64,000 nt of DNA from Bacillus luti (lineage in GTDB: Bacteria > Bacillota > Bacilli > Bacillales > Bacillaceae_G): NCBI RefSeq assembly GCF_001884105.1, contig NZ_MACI01000018.1, positions 62,001 through 126,000 on the forward strand, given 5' to 3'. The notes under the pieces are model-generated. The model was given only the letters and a program-made list of their open reading frames with translations. It ran no database searches and was not told the origin of the DNA. Positions 38,144-47,138 of this stretch are shown here, piece after piece (within the stretch, counting starts at the first letter, position 1; the number at the start of each line of letters is the position of its first letter). The position numbers were made by a program, and so were the translations under genes.

Positions 38144-38268
38144 CTTATCGAGAGAAGTGGAGGGAACGGCCCAATGAAACTTCAGCAACCTGAAAAATGA
38201 CAAGGTGCTAATTCCGAGTAGATAAGAGGGGAAAACGACAACCTTCTTATATGTAAGGTTGTTTTTTT
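38144..38268 (+). promoter_or_regulatory. SAM-I riboswitch (S-box) with terminator
   Basis: Aptamer from CTTATCGAGAGAAGTGGAGG to GAGTAGATAAG with the conserved pieces GGAGGGAACGGCCC, AAACTTCAGCAACC, AAGGTGCTAATTCC. P1 is CTTATC / GATAAG. The expression platform terminator ACAACCTTCTTA / TAAGGTTGT plus T run is at 38238-38268. S-adenosylmethionine binding stops transcription, so the operon is on when methionine is scarce. Confidence 0.97.
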
Positions 38269-38286
38269 ATTAGGAGGGGAAAAGAG

Positions 38287-39105
38287 ATGAAGCGTTTATT
38301 TTTAGCACTTGTAAGTATTGTATGTAGTTTGTTTATTATTACTGGTTGCACACAAACATCAACGGGGGATCAAAAAGAAATTAGTTTAGGATTTACACCT
38401 GGTCCGTATAGTGATCAAGTGAAAAAAGCAGTACAGCCGTACTTAGAGAAAAAGGGGTATAAAGTTAAAATTGTTGAGTTTAATTCACCAAACGAAACAA
38501 ATCCAGCGTTAACAAATAAAGATATTGATGCAAACATATTTCAAAGTACTGCCTTTATGGAATCTTACGCAAAAGAAAATAATGCGAAAATTAAAGGGGT
38601 AATACAAGTCCCATCAGCACCTCAAGGTGTATATTCTGAAAAACATAAATCACTAGATGATTTGGAAGATGGTATGAAAATAGGAGTACCAAATGATCCT
38701 GTTAACTTAGAGCGTGCATTACGAATTTTAGAAGGAATTGGTTGGGTGAAGTTAAAGGACAATGTAAATATTTTAACGATTTCTGAAAAAGACGTGACGT
38801 ATAAAAAGAAAAATTTCAAACTGGTTCCACTTGAATCGCCGCAAATTCCACGAGCTATGAAGGATTTAGATTACGGTATTATTAACGGAAATCTTGTTAT
38901 TTCATCAGGACATAAATTAAAAGAGGCACTTGAATTAGAAAAAACACCATCACAACACCGAATCATCGTTACCGTTCGTGATGAGGATAAAGAGAAAGCA
39001 TTTGTTAAAGATTTAATTGAGGCATATCATTCACCAGAATTTAAAAAAATGATTGAATCTGAAGAACAGTTTAACGGTTTTGTTTTACCTGATTATTTAA
39101 AGTAA
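38287..39105 (+). CDS. metQ: Methionine ABC transporter, substrate-binding lipoprotein
   Basis: 272-residue NlpA-family lipoprotein with signal ending IITGC (Cys21). The mature part begins with LGFTPGPYSDQ and contains DIDANIFQSTAFMESY and YGIINGNL, typical of MetQ proteins that bind methionine. TAGGAGGGG precedes the ATG 18 bases after the riboswitch terminator. It delivers substrate to MetN/MetI encoded two genes on. Some NlpA proteins bind oxidised methionine or other sulfur compounds, which is possible here. Confidence 0.94.
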   Translation: MKRLFLALVSIVCSLFIITGCTQTSTGDQKEISLGFTPGPYSDQVKKAVQPYLEKKGYKVKIVEFNSPNETNPALTNKDIDANIFQSTAFMESYAKENNAKIKGVIQVPSAPQGVYSEKHKSLDDLEDGMKIGVPNDPVNLERALRILEGIGWVKLKDNVNILTISEKDVTYKKKNFKLVPLESPQIPRAMKDLDYGIINGNLVISSGHKLKEALELEKTPSQHRIIVTVRDEDKEKAFVKDLIEAYHSPEFKKMIESEEQFNGFVLPDYLK

Positions 39106-39119
39106 AAGGAGGCTTCAAT

Positions 39120-40280
39120 ATGGCAATCTCGTATGTAGAAACAGAAAAACAACTGCTTGTGTTAGAGAAGTTAAAGGAGTTAATTCCACAGTTTGCAGGA
39201 AGAGAGCATCAGCTAAGTGAGCTTGGTTCTTTTCCTTTTGAAAATATGAAAGATTTACAGGATATTGGCTATACAAAACTAACGCTCCCAAAAGATGTTG
39301 GAGGAGAGTCTATTTCTTTATATGATTTTGTTTTATTTCAAGAAAAGATTGCCGAAGGAGATGGTGCGACAGCTTTATCAATTGGGTGGCATCTTGGAAT
39401 TATTAAGGAACTTGCTGAAAATCGGTCGTGGAAACCTGACATGTTTTCCTGGCTTTGTGAAGAAGTAAAAAAGGGTGCTCTTTTTAACCGAGCTGCAACA
39501 GAGCGAAATACAGGGAGTCCTACGCGTGGTGGAAAACCAGAAACGTTAGCTGTTCAAAAAGGTGATAAGTGGATAATAAACGGGAGAAAAACTTTTACAA
39601 CGATGGCTCCTGTACTTGATTATTTCATCATATCAGCCAGCATAGAAGGGCGCGAAGAAATTGGAGAATTTGTAATCCCAAGACATGAAAACGGCGTTTT
39701 TATTGAAGAAACATGGGATAGCGTTGCGATGCGTGGAACCGCTAGTCATGATCTTGTATTAAAAAATGTAGAGATTGCTGATAAGTGTTTAACTGATATA
39801 AAGGATTCAAAGACGAAACCAAAAGGAATTGGATGGTTACTTCATATACCAGCATGCTATTTAGGAATTGCACAGGCCGCAAGAAATTATGCAATTGATT
39901 TTGCAAAATCATATCAACCGAATAGTTTAACTCATCCGATTAGTTTGCTTCCTAATGTTAGAAGGTTAGTAGGAGAGTTAGAGCTAGAACTCTTGCAAGC
40001 TCGTACGCTTGTATATCAAATCGCAAAAAAATATGACGATGTAGAAGATAAACAATCATTACAAGCGGAACTAGCAGCAGCAAAATATATTGCGACAAAT
40101 ACAGCGATATCAGTTGTTGATAAATCAATGCGAATTGTAGGGGCTAAAAGCTTATCTGAAACAAATCCATTACACCGCTATTATTTGAATGTTCGAGCTG
40201 GTTTGCACAATCCTCCTATGGATGATGTAACGTTTTCGTTACTGGCGGAAGATGCTTTTAAATCGAGTGAAAAGGAGTGA
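39120..40280 (+). CDS. Acyl-CoA dehydrogenase-fold flavin oxidoreductase (sulfur-acquisition type)
   Basis: 386-residue protein of the acyl-CoA dehydrogenase superfamily. It has the N-terminal helical domain, a beta domain with FNRAATERNTGSPTRGG and WIINGRKTFTTMAP, and the C-terminal helical domain (DKSMRIVGAKSLSETNPLHRYYLNVRAGLHNPP). Instead of the fatty-acyl catalytic glutamate context it resembles the DszC/SfnB flavin-monooxygenase group that opens organosulfur compounds. Located between metQ and metN under an S-box, so a role in sulfur or methionine scavenging is inferred. AAAGGAGG precedes the ATG. Confidence 0.82.
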   Translation: MAISYVETEKQLLVLEKLKELIPQFAGREHQLSELGSFPFENMKDLQDIGYTKLTLPKDVGGESISLYDFVLFQEKIAEGDGATALSIGWHLGIIKELAENRSWKPDMFSWLCEEVKKGALFNRAATERNTGSPTRGGKPETLAVQKGDKWIINGRKTFTTMAPVLDYFIISASIEGREEIGEFVIPRHENGVFIEETWDSVAMRGTASHDLVLKNVEIADKCLTDIKDSKTKPKGIGWLLHIPACYLGIAQAARNYAIDFAKSYQPNSLTHPISLLPNVRRLVGELELELLQARTLVYQIAKKYDDVEDKQSLQAELAAAKYIATNTAISVVDKSMRIVGAKSLSETNPLHRYYLNVRAGLHNPPMDDVTFSLLAEDAFKSSEKE

Positions 40281-40285
40281 GTGAA

Positions 40286-41047
40286 ATGATAACGTTACGT
40301 GATGTAAATAAGACCTTTCAAACGAAAGAAGGTTTATTTCACGGGGTGAAATCAGTCTCTTTGCAAATTGAAGAATATGATATATACGGGATTGCCGGAT
40401 TAAGTGGTGCCGGAAAGTCTACATTGTTACGTACAATGAATTTATTAGAAAAGCCAGATTCAGGTGCAATTATTGTGAACGGAAATGATTTAACAAAGTT
40501 ATCTAAGAAAGATTTGCGAACGGCAAGACAATCGATTGGTATGATATTTCAGCATTTTCATCTTCTTCATAATAAAAATGTATTAGATAATGTCGCTTTA
40601 CCATTAGAGCTAAAATCAGTTTCGAAAGAAGAAAGAGAAAATCGTGTAAGGGAATGTTTAGAGATTGTTGGTTTAAGTGATAAAGCACATCATTTCCCTT
40701 CACAACTAAGTGGCGGACAAAAACAAAGGGTAGCAATTGCTCGTGCATTAGCAAATAATCCTAAAGTACTACTTTGTGACGAACCGACATCGGCGCTTGA
40801 TCCGAAAACAACACTTTCTATTTTGCAATTTTTACAAAAAATCAATAGAGAATTAGGCGTTACAATCGTAATCGTAACACATGAAATGAATGTCATTAAA
40901 CAAATTTGTAATAAAGTCGCAATTATGGAAGAGGGAGAAGTTGTGGAATCATTTGATTTGTATGATCAACAATTAAAACCAACATCAGAAATTGCAAAAC
41001 TCTTATTAGGTGTAGAGCAAGAAGGGAGTATTGCACATGTTCAATAA
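40286..41047 (+). CDS. metN: Methionine ABC transporter, ATP-binding protein
   Basis: 253-residue ATPase with Walker A GLSGAGKST, Q-loop FQHFHLL, signature LSGGQKQRVAIARAL and Walker B VLLCDEPTSALD. It is shorter than classical MetN (about 340 residues) because the C-terminal ACT-like regulatory domain is missing. The ATG at 40286 fits AAAGGAG eight bases before it. Its end overlaps metI by 11 bases. Confidence 0.93.
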   Translation: MITLRDVNKTFQTKEGLFHGVKSVSLQIEEYDIYGIAGLSGAGKSTLLRTMNLLEKPDSGAIIVNGNDLTKLSKKDLRTARQSIGMIFQHFHLLHNKNVLDNVALPLELKSVSKEERENRVRECLEIVGLSDKAHHFPSQLSGGQKQRVAIARALANNPKVLLCDEPTSALDPKTTLSILQFLQKINRELGVTIVIVTHEMNVIKQICNKVAIMEEGEVVESFDLYDQQLKPTSEIAKLLLGVEQEGSIAHVQ

Positions 41048-41699
41048 CATTATCCCATTGCTTCCGGAGATTGGGACATCACTTTTGCAAACATTGTTAA
41101 TGGTTGGACTTTCTGTTGGAGCCGCAATTATTTTAGGCGTTCCTTTAGGTGTTATTTTATATTTTACAAGTAAAGGACAAATTCTGGAACAGAACATTGT
41201 TCATCGTATTTTAAACGGGATTGTAAATATTATCCGCTCATTCCCATTTATTATATTATTAGTGGCTCTTGTGCCTCTTACACGAGCGATATTAGGAACA
41301 ACAATTGGTCCAATTGCAGCAACGATTCCTTTATCAGTAGCGGCAATTCCATATTTTGCAAGACTTGTAGAACAGGCATTACGTGAAGTTCCAAAAGGAG
41401 TAATTGAAGCCGCGGAAGCAATGGGAGCAACGCCGCTTCAAATTGTACGGAAAGTATTACTCGTTGAAGCACGTTCGGGTCTTGTATTAAGCTTAACGGT
41501 TTTAACAGTAAGTTTTATTTCTTATTCTGCGATGGCAGGTGTTGTCGGGGGAGGCGGTATTGGTGATTTAGCAATTCGGTTTGGATATTATCGTTTTCAA
41601 ACCGACGTTATGGTAGTTACAGTACTTATGCTTGTTATTCTTGTCCAGTCTGTCCAATTCATTGGAAATCGAATTGCTGCAAAAATTGATAAAAGATAA
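41037..41699 (+). CDS. metI: Methionine ABC transporter, permease
   Basis: 220-residue membrane protein with about five helices and the MetI-type EAA loop EVPKGVIEAAEAMGATPLQIV that contacts MetN. N-terminus LPEIGTSLLQTLLMVG is family-typical. GAAGGGAG lies eight bases before the ATG. Called metP in some Bacillus genomes. It ends the operon; no strong terminator is seen directly after it. Confidence 0.94.
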   Translation: MFNNIIPLLPEIGTSLLQTLLMVGLSVGAAIILGVPLGVILYFTSKGQILEQNIVHRILNGIVNIIRSFPFIILLVALVPLTRAILGTTIGPIAATIPLSVAAIPYFARLVEQALREVPKGVIEAAEAMGATPLQIVRKVLLVEARSGLVLSLTVLTVSFISYSAMAGVVGGGGIGDLAIRFGYYRFQTDVMVVTVLMLVILVQSVQFIGNRIAAKIDKR

Positions 41700-41744
41700 G
41701 CAGGTAAAAAGGCTTTTGTATACATGAAAAGCAATAATTTATTT

Positions 41745-41800
41745 TAGCAAATCATTGCTATATCCAAAAGTAGATGGCCAAGTGTCATTGCTTCAGCACT
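41745..41800 (-). pseudogene. Decayed 3' fragment of the secreted-protein gene found at 43747-45294
   Basis: On the minus strand it reads TWPSTFGYSN followed by a stop, like the intact protein's TWPSTFGYSNAF. The DNA match (CTATATCC, then AAAGTAGATGGCCAAGTG) to 43898-43928 has very few mismatches. Upstream homology continues weakly with an in-frame stop. It is a remnant, not a gene. Confidence 0.75.
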
Positions 41801-41804
41801 TGTA

Positions 41805-41855
41805 GGTTCCTGCCCTAGTGTAATTGTTAGTATCGCTATAAATAAGAAGAAATAA
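41805..41855 (+). pseudogene. Decayed copy of the brnQ 3' end
   Basis: About 42 bases ending CTATAAATAAG align without gaps to the end of brnQ (37810-37853) at roughly two thirds identity, then become almost identical in the direct repeat. The frame is destroyed. Confidence 0.65.
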
Positions 41856-41929
41856 AAGAAAGGTGTTTTCCAATTTCGGAAAACACCTTTCTTTTTTGGG
41901 AAAAATAGTATTGAAAATGAATAGACTAA
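41840..41929 (+). repeat. Direct repeat 2 (brnQ end plus terminator)
   Basis: Second copy of the ~90-bp segment at 37847-37937, including the terminator hairpin AAAGGTGTTTTCC / GGAAAACACCTTT (41859-41891). Here it may terminate the methionine operon. Confidence 0.9.
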
Positions 41930-41989
41930 GAGTATGATAAAGGTAATTGGTAATATATAGGTTTCGAAAGGATGATGAGGGGGGAGCGT

Positions 41990-43711
41990 ATGAAGGAAGA
42001 TTTGGATAAGAAAATAGAAGCACTCGAAACGGCAATAGAAACGATGCAAGAAGCACTTTCTGACTTGAAAGCGAAACAAAGAGAAATAGAAGTAGAAAAC
42101 GCTCAGCAACATGTTCGTAAGGAAAAGAAAGTATACATGGAAACGATAGTGGATGAAAAATCACAAGAAAGTGTAGTTGCAATTAAAGAGCCCATGCAAG
42201 AAATTGAGGAAAAACAAGTCAATATATCTGCTTTTAAACCGGAACCATTCAATATTATTAAGTTTTGCCAAACATGGTTGCCGCGCATATTTGTCGGTAT
42301 TATGTTACTCGGGGTTATTTGGTTATTTAAAGCAGGGGTAGATGCTGGTTTATTAACACCAGCGATACGAATTGTGTTTGGTATCGCCCTATCTATCGGT
42401 TTGTATTATATAGGGGACATTCAAATTAAACGAGAGCGGCAAGCGTTAGGGTTAGTGTTAGCTGGAGGAAGTATTACGGGTATTGTTTTAACGACGTTTG
42501 CGGCACATTATTTATATGGATTCATTCCAGCAAGTGTCGCGTTTATTTGTAATATTGTATGGGTTATTTTAGGCATTTATTTAGCGAAAAGATATCAATC
42601 GGAATATCTTACTATTTTCGTAGCAGTCGGAGCGTTCTTCGTGCCATTCTTGTTAAATAGTACGACTCCTAATTCGTACATTTTCTTTGGATATGAGACG
42701 ATATTAACGCTTAGTTTATTATGGTATGCCTTGAAAAATCGTTATAAGTACTTATATATGATTTCTTATGCTGTTGCTGCAATTGTCCTTTTTGTTTTCT
42801 TTGCGGTTATGTCAATGTTAGTAGAGAATTTGCAAATACAATTAACGTTTGTTTATGGCTTGATTCATTTACTATTATTTTGGCATATGTTTACGGAGAG
42901 AAGTTTTATATTAGAACCACGCTTGGCGATATTTAGTGCGAATGCCGTTTTCTTTATATTAGCCATTGCAAAAATTCCAGAATTCACAACATGGGGATTA
43001 ATCATTAGTGCACTTGTGCATGCTGTTATGTTTGTATTTGAATATAGGAAGAATAGAAATTCTACATTTACAAATCTGTTATTTGGTTTCGCCATGGGAG
43101 CATTTAGTTTAGCAATTTTATATGAATACAGTTTAGTGAATGCAGCGATCGTATTATTGTTGCAAGGTTTCCTAGGGATGATGACTGCTATTAAAGTAAA
43201 ACAACAGATAAAATTGTATGTTAGTGCAACGATTTACGCGATTGGAATGATACAAACGATCTTTAGTCCGTTTGATCAATTTATTTCAGCGGGGTTTGTT
43301 GCTCACCTTATTTTAATAGGGACATTTTATTACTGCATGAAACAATCGAAAGAAGTGTTAATAAGTTTTGGAAAATATGTTTATTCTATAGCGCTCTATT
43401 CATTTATGGTTCTTGTATTCGTTACAATTACGAGAATCGGTGAGGTTTTATCTACAGATGGAAGCATAATTAGTGTTTCGGTATCGTTATTATGGATGAT
43501 ATATGCATTATTTGCAGTTTGGCTTGGACGGAATAAAAATATGAATGAAATATTGTATGCCGGCTTAGTCGTATTAATCGTAACGATAGGGAAGCTATTC
43601 CTTCTAGACTTACCAGAAGTATCAATGATGATCAGGGCAGTGTTATTCTTAATAGTAGGTAGTATAGGTATCGTTATTTCAAGAATGTTTTTCTCAAAAG
43701 AAGAGAAATGA
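41990..43711 (+). CDS. DUF2339 multi-pass membrane protein
   Basis: 573 residues. The N-terminus (about 1-60) is a coiled coil (DKKIEALETAIETMQEAL), followed by some 16-18 hydrophobic helices starting near residue 95 (WLPRIFVGIMLLGVIWLFKAG). This is the layout of the DUF2339 family, whose function is unknown. The ATG at 41990 has GGGGGGAG before it. A broken piece of a second copy lies at 37938-38095. Confidence 0.82.
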   Translation: MKEDLDKKIEALETAIETMQEALSDLKAKQREIEVENAQQHVRKEKKVYMETIVDEKSQESVVAIKEPMQEIEEKQVNISAFKPEPFNIIKFCQTWLPRIFVGIMLLGVIWLFKAGVDAGLLTPAIRIVFGIALSIGLYYIGDIQIKRERQALGLVLAGGSITGIVLTTFAAHYLYGFIPASVAFICNIVWVILGIYLAKRYQSEYLTIFVAVGAFFVPFLLNSTTPNSYIFFGYETILTLSLLWYALKNRYKYLYMISYAVAAIVLFVFFAVMSMLVENLQIQLTFVYGLIHLLLFWHMFTERSFILEPRLAIFSANAVFFILAIAKIPEFTTWGLIISALVHAVMFVFEYRKNRNSTFTNLLFGFAMGAFSLAILYEYSLVNAAIVLLLQGFLGMMTAIKVKQQIKLYVSATIYAIGMIQTIFSPFDQFISAGFVAHLILIGTFYYCMKQSKEVLISFGKYVYSIALYSFMVLVFVTITRIGEVLSTDGSIISVSVSLLWMIYALFAVWLGRNKNMNEILYAGLVVLIVTIGKLFLLDLPEVSMMIRAVLFLIVGSIGIVISRMFFSKEEK

Positions 43712-43745
43712 AAAGAAGGCAATCCATATGCGGATTGCCTTTTTC
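43711..43745. terminator. Terminator between DUF2339 gene and convergent secreted-protein gene
   Basis: AAGGCAATCC / GGATTGCCTT with short loop and flanking A/T runs. Confidence 0.88.
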
Positions 43746-43746
43746 A

Positions 43747-45294
43747 TTATTGCTTGTTAATCGTGACAGCTTCATTATATTTCGCTGTTGTGTTTTGGCG
43801 TAGACGAAGTGTTGCTTGTCCAGTTGTAGTTGGATTGATTTGCACATTTACAATTTTTTCAGCAGAACCTAAGCTGTTTGTTGTGAAAGAAAATGCATTA
43901 CTATATCCGAAAGTAGATGGCCAAGTGCCGTTTGCATTTTGAACTTTTGCTACCTGTGTACCGCCAGTAGTGAATATACCTAAAGAATAGTTGTTGTAAG
44001 TTGTATTTGGTAGTAAGTTATTCACTTGAATCTTTATTTGGAACACTTCATTGTTTGGTAGAGTGCTAGGGTGTGTAACTACGTAGTCGTTTGCTGTTAC
44101 CGCACCGTTATAACCGTATGAACCTGGTTTAAAAGTATTTGTATTGAACCATTGGTAACCTGCGTTTGGCGCACTCCAAGGTTCTGGTTGTGGTTCTGTT
44201 GATAAACTTGGTTGTTCGAATGGTTGTAGAGCTGTAGGTGCATCAAGCTGTAAACCGTTAACTTGATCTAAGCTTGTAAATGTCTCTTTCTTCGATAACC
44301 AATTTACGATATTTTCTAGTAAGATCGCATCGTTTTCTTCCTTATAACCATCGTAAGTTTTCTTTGTTTGACCAGAATCTTCACGAACATATTTTGGCGA
44401 TGCATCCTCAACAGGAGAAGAGTCCCCAATAAAGGCTGCTTTTCCAAGTCCTACTTTTGCGATTGCAGCGTAAGGTCCTTCTGCAACACCACCGCCATTA
44501 TAAACACCACTATCAACGGCATTATTCCATTTTGACGGGTTTTCTGGAAGGTAAACAAGTCCTTTTGCTAGTTTTGGATTTGTAATTGCTAGAGTAGAAC
44601 CAGCATGCATTGCTACAGATGAAACTCCTTCTGTAATTCCGAATGATTGTTCAGGTGACACGATATTTTTAGCTGCAACATCACCAATTGCATTGTAGCG
44701 GAAACGAATACCGAAGTTATCAGCTAGCCAATCAGAGCTTTCTACTCCTTGCATAGCTTGTGAATTTACTTCCTCGTTTGACATTCCTTTTGCCGGATTA
44801 TCCCAAGCACCGCGTCTATATCCATTGAATACTTCAGAAGAGTCCCAACGATTTTTATTACGATCTGCATTATAATGATCGGCAATAAAGAAAATACTTC
44901 CACCATTTTTCACATATTGTAACATTGCGTCTTGTTCAGATTTTTTGTAAGGAATATTTGCTTCTGGAACGATAAATACATTGTAATCTTTTAAATCTTC
45001 GTACGTAATAGATGTTGATTTACGGAGTTCCTTTACATGATATCCGTTTTGGGCAATGCCGTTTCCGAAGTCAGAAAAGCCGCCATCAATAACCCAGTCA
45101 GCTGTTCCAGCCGTTTGACCGTGTGTATTATCAAATAATACTTTCTTCCCATTGTTTTGATTTACAACTTTTGCGGCGATTTCAGGAGCCGGATCTGCGG
45201 AGCTTTCGGCATAAGTAGATGGAATGAACGAAGCTCCTATACTTAGTGTAATTGTTGCTGCTAAAGAAAATGTAATCCATTTTTTGTTCTTCAT
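43747..45294 (-). CDS. Secreted protein with amidotransferase-like (DUF4350-like) domain
   Basis: 515-residue exported protein. Signal peptide about 1-29 (ends STYAES). Residues about 50-340 look like a GATase-like/DUF4350 domain: VLFDNTHGQTAG, DYNVFIVPEANIPY, VKNGGSIFFIADHYNADRN, AAFIGDSSPVED. The C-terminal part (about 380-515) is a beta-sandwich with Thr/Asn-rich strands and ends RLRQNTTAKYNEAV. No catalytic site can be named with certainty. GGGGGA precedes the ATG. Function unknown; a carbohydrate- or wall-related role is a guess. Confidence 0.75.
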   Translation of the reverse strand: MKNKKWITFSLAATITLSIGASFIPSTYAESSADPAPEIAAKVVNQNNGKKVLFDNTHGQTAGTADWVIDGGFSDFGNGIAQNGYHVKELRKSTSITYEDLKDYNVFIVPEANIPYKKSEQDAMLQYVKNGGSIFFIADHYNADRNKNRWDSSEVFNGYRRGAWDNPAKGMSNEEVNSQAMQGVESSDWLADNFGIRFRYNAIGDVAAKNIVSPEQSFGITEGVSSVAMHAGSTLAITNPKLAKGLVYLPENPSKWNNAVDSGVYNGGGVAEGPYAAIAKVGLGKAAFIGDSSPVEDASPKYVREDSGQTKKTYDGYKEENDAILLENIVNWLSKKETFTSLDQVNGLQLDAPTALQPFEQPSLSTEPQPEPWSAPNAGYQWFNTNTFKPGSYGYNGAVTANDYVVTHPSTLPNNEVFQIKIQVNNLLPNTTYNNYSLGIFTTGGTQVAKVQNANGTWPSTFGYSNAFSFTTNSLGSAEKIVNVQINPTTTGQATLRLRQNTTAKYNEAVTINKQ

Positions 45295-45425
45295 AGAAGA
45301 ATCCCCCTAATAATAAATATATGTGCTTTCATAATGTAATCTATTTTTTTTAGGAAAGAAAGATAGAAAATATTAAATAATGTAAAAATAACGTTAATTT
45401 AGTTGATAAATATTTATGTGAATAA

Positions 45426-45460
45426 TGAAAAAATCTCTTCCTAGTAAATAGGAAGAGATC
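45426..45460 (-). terminator. Terminator of the amino-acid permease
   Basis: ATCTCTTCCT / AGGAAGAGAT stem; T run follows on the minus strand. Confidence 0.85.
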
Positions 45461-45466
45461 ACAGGT

Positions 45467-46858
45467 TTAACTTATTTTTGAATTAGGTGCTTCATCAATT
45501 TTATGAAACCCTTTTATGTAATACACGATAGCTAAGCCGATAAGCCAAATCGGACCTACAATTAATGCGATTCGTGTATCTTCCGAATAAGCCATTATAC
45601 CTAGTACAAGTCCGAGGAAACCGAGTGAGAAATATGAACTTAATGGATGTAAAGGCATTTTATATGTTAGCTTGTCCTTTTTATCACTTGGCAAGCCTTT
45701 ACGGAATTTAATTTGAGCGACTAAAATAATGCCCCAAGTCCAAATTGCGCCGAAAGTTGAAATGCTAGTAAGCCATGTAAATACTTTTGCAGGAACAAGA
45801 TAGTTTAATATAACACCAACAAGTAAAACGATTGCTGTTGCTACAATTCCTTGACTTGGGATACCGTTTTTATTTAAACGGCCGAATCGTTCAGGGGCTT
45901 TCTTTTGTTGTGCTAATGTAAATAGCATACGGCCTGTACTAAATAAACCGCCGTTACAAGAAGAAAGTGCAGCTGTTAAAACAACAAAGTTGATAATACC
46001 CGCTGCCTTTGCGATACCGATTTGTTGGAATGTTAATACGAATGGGCTTCCTTTCTCACCAAGTTCGTTCCACGGGTAAATTGCCATCATCACGAATAAT
46101 GCTCCAACGTAGAAGATTAAGATTCTCCAAAATACGTTATCGATTGCTTTTGCGAGTGTTTTCTTTGGATTTTGAGCTTCACCAGCTGTAACACCGATTA
46201 GTTCAACTCCTAAATAAGCGAATAATACCATTTGCATGGAGAGTAGTAATCCAGAAAAGCCATTAGGGAACCATCCACCATGTGACCAAAGATTTGAAAT
46301 ACCAGTAGCGATACCACCATTTCCAAATCCGAATAAAATAATGCCAGCTCCAATTACTATCATACAGATAATTGTGACAATTTTGATGAGAGCAAACCAA
46401 AATTCAAGTTCTCCAAATACCTTTACGGATAAGAAGTTGAAAGCACTCATTAATAATAGAGCGAGTAATGCCCAAGTCCAGCGTGGAATATCTGGGAACC
46501 AGTACTGCATATAAATTCCTGCTGCCGTAATTTCAGCCATACAAGTAACAACCCATAAGAACCAATAGTTCCAACCGGTAATATAGCCAGCTAGTGGTCC
46601 GATATAATCATTTGCATATTTACTAAAAGAACCAGCAACAGGCTGTTCAATTGCCATTTCTCCAAGTGCTCGCATAATGAAAAAAATAACGAGTCCGGCA
46701 ATCATATAGCCTAGTAAAATAGAAGGACCAGCTAGTTTAATAGCAGAAGCGGATCCTAAAAATAGTCCAACGCCAATAGCTGAACCGAGTGACATTAAAG
46801 TAATATGTCTTTCTTTTAAACCGCGGTTTAAAGTTCCAGATTTGTTTGTGTGCTGCAT
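45467..46858 (-). CDS. Amino-acid permease (APC superfamily, AAT family)
   Basis: 463 residues with 12 helices. N-terminal pattern RHITLMSLGSAIGVGLFLGSA and EMAIEQPVAGSFSKYA are characteristic of the AAT permeases (proline, histidine, GABA or aromatic carriers). GVTAGEAQNPKKTLAKAID is the conserved loop between helices 6 and 7. AGGGGGAT precedes the ATG. Exact substrate unknown. It is divergent from the purine permease, with 280 bases between, in which no riboswitch was recognised. Confidence 0.92.
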   Translation of the reverse strand: MQHTNKSGTLNRGLKERHITLMSLGSAIGVGLFLGSASAIKLAGPSILLGYMIAGLVIFFIMRALGEMAIEQPVAGSFSKYANDYIGPLAGYITGWNYWFLWVVTCMAEITAAGIYMQYWFPDIPRWTWALLALLLMSAFNFLSVKVFGELEFWFALIKIVTIICMIVIGAGIILFGFGNGGIATGISNLWSHGGWFPNGFSGLLLSMQMVLFAYLGVELIGVTAGEAQNPKKTLAKAIDNVFWRILIFYVGALFVMMAIYPWNELGEKGSPFVLTFQQIGIAKAAGIINFVVLTAALSSCNGGLFSTGRMLFTLAQQKKAPERFGRLNKNGIPSQGIVATAIVLLVGVILNYLVPAKVFTWLTSISTFGAIWTWGIILVAQIKFRKGLPSDKKDKLTYKMPLHPLSSYFSLGFLGLVLGIMAYSEDTRIALIVGPIWLIGLAIVYYIKGFHKIDEAPNSKIS

Positions 46859-47138
46859 AAGAAGAATCCCCCTTGTAGAGTGAACGATATTTGAATGCGT
46901 TTACTAAATATTTAACTATTTCAAATTATAAAACATTTTCATCTGTTATGCTACAAAAATAAACATAGTTAACTGTACTACATCTGTACTTGTCAGACTT
47001 AAACTTAAAATTCTCACTATTAGAGAATATATTGACTCTTCTTTTTATTGATTGTTAAGATTAAGTATTATATTTTCTCACATACTAGTAAGAAAAGAAT
47101 GTGTAATAATAATTCAGATGTAGGAAGGGTACATAAGC

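Noticed and set aside
41744-42182. Open frames of 122 and 129 codons on the minus strand opposite the start of the DUF2339 gene
   Set aside because: They cross the direct repeat, its terminator and the DUF2339 coding start; no ribosome site and composition of an antisense frame.
45315-45335. PlcR-like TATG...CATA palindrome upstream of the secreted-protein gene
   Set aside because: The half sites are separated by 6 bases instead of the required 8, and the inner fixed A and T do not fit.
46859-47138. Possible purine riboswitch upstream of the purine permease
   Set aside because: None of the conserved loop or junction sequences of the purine aptamer could be found.
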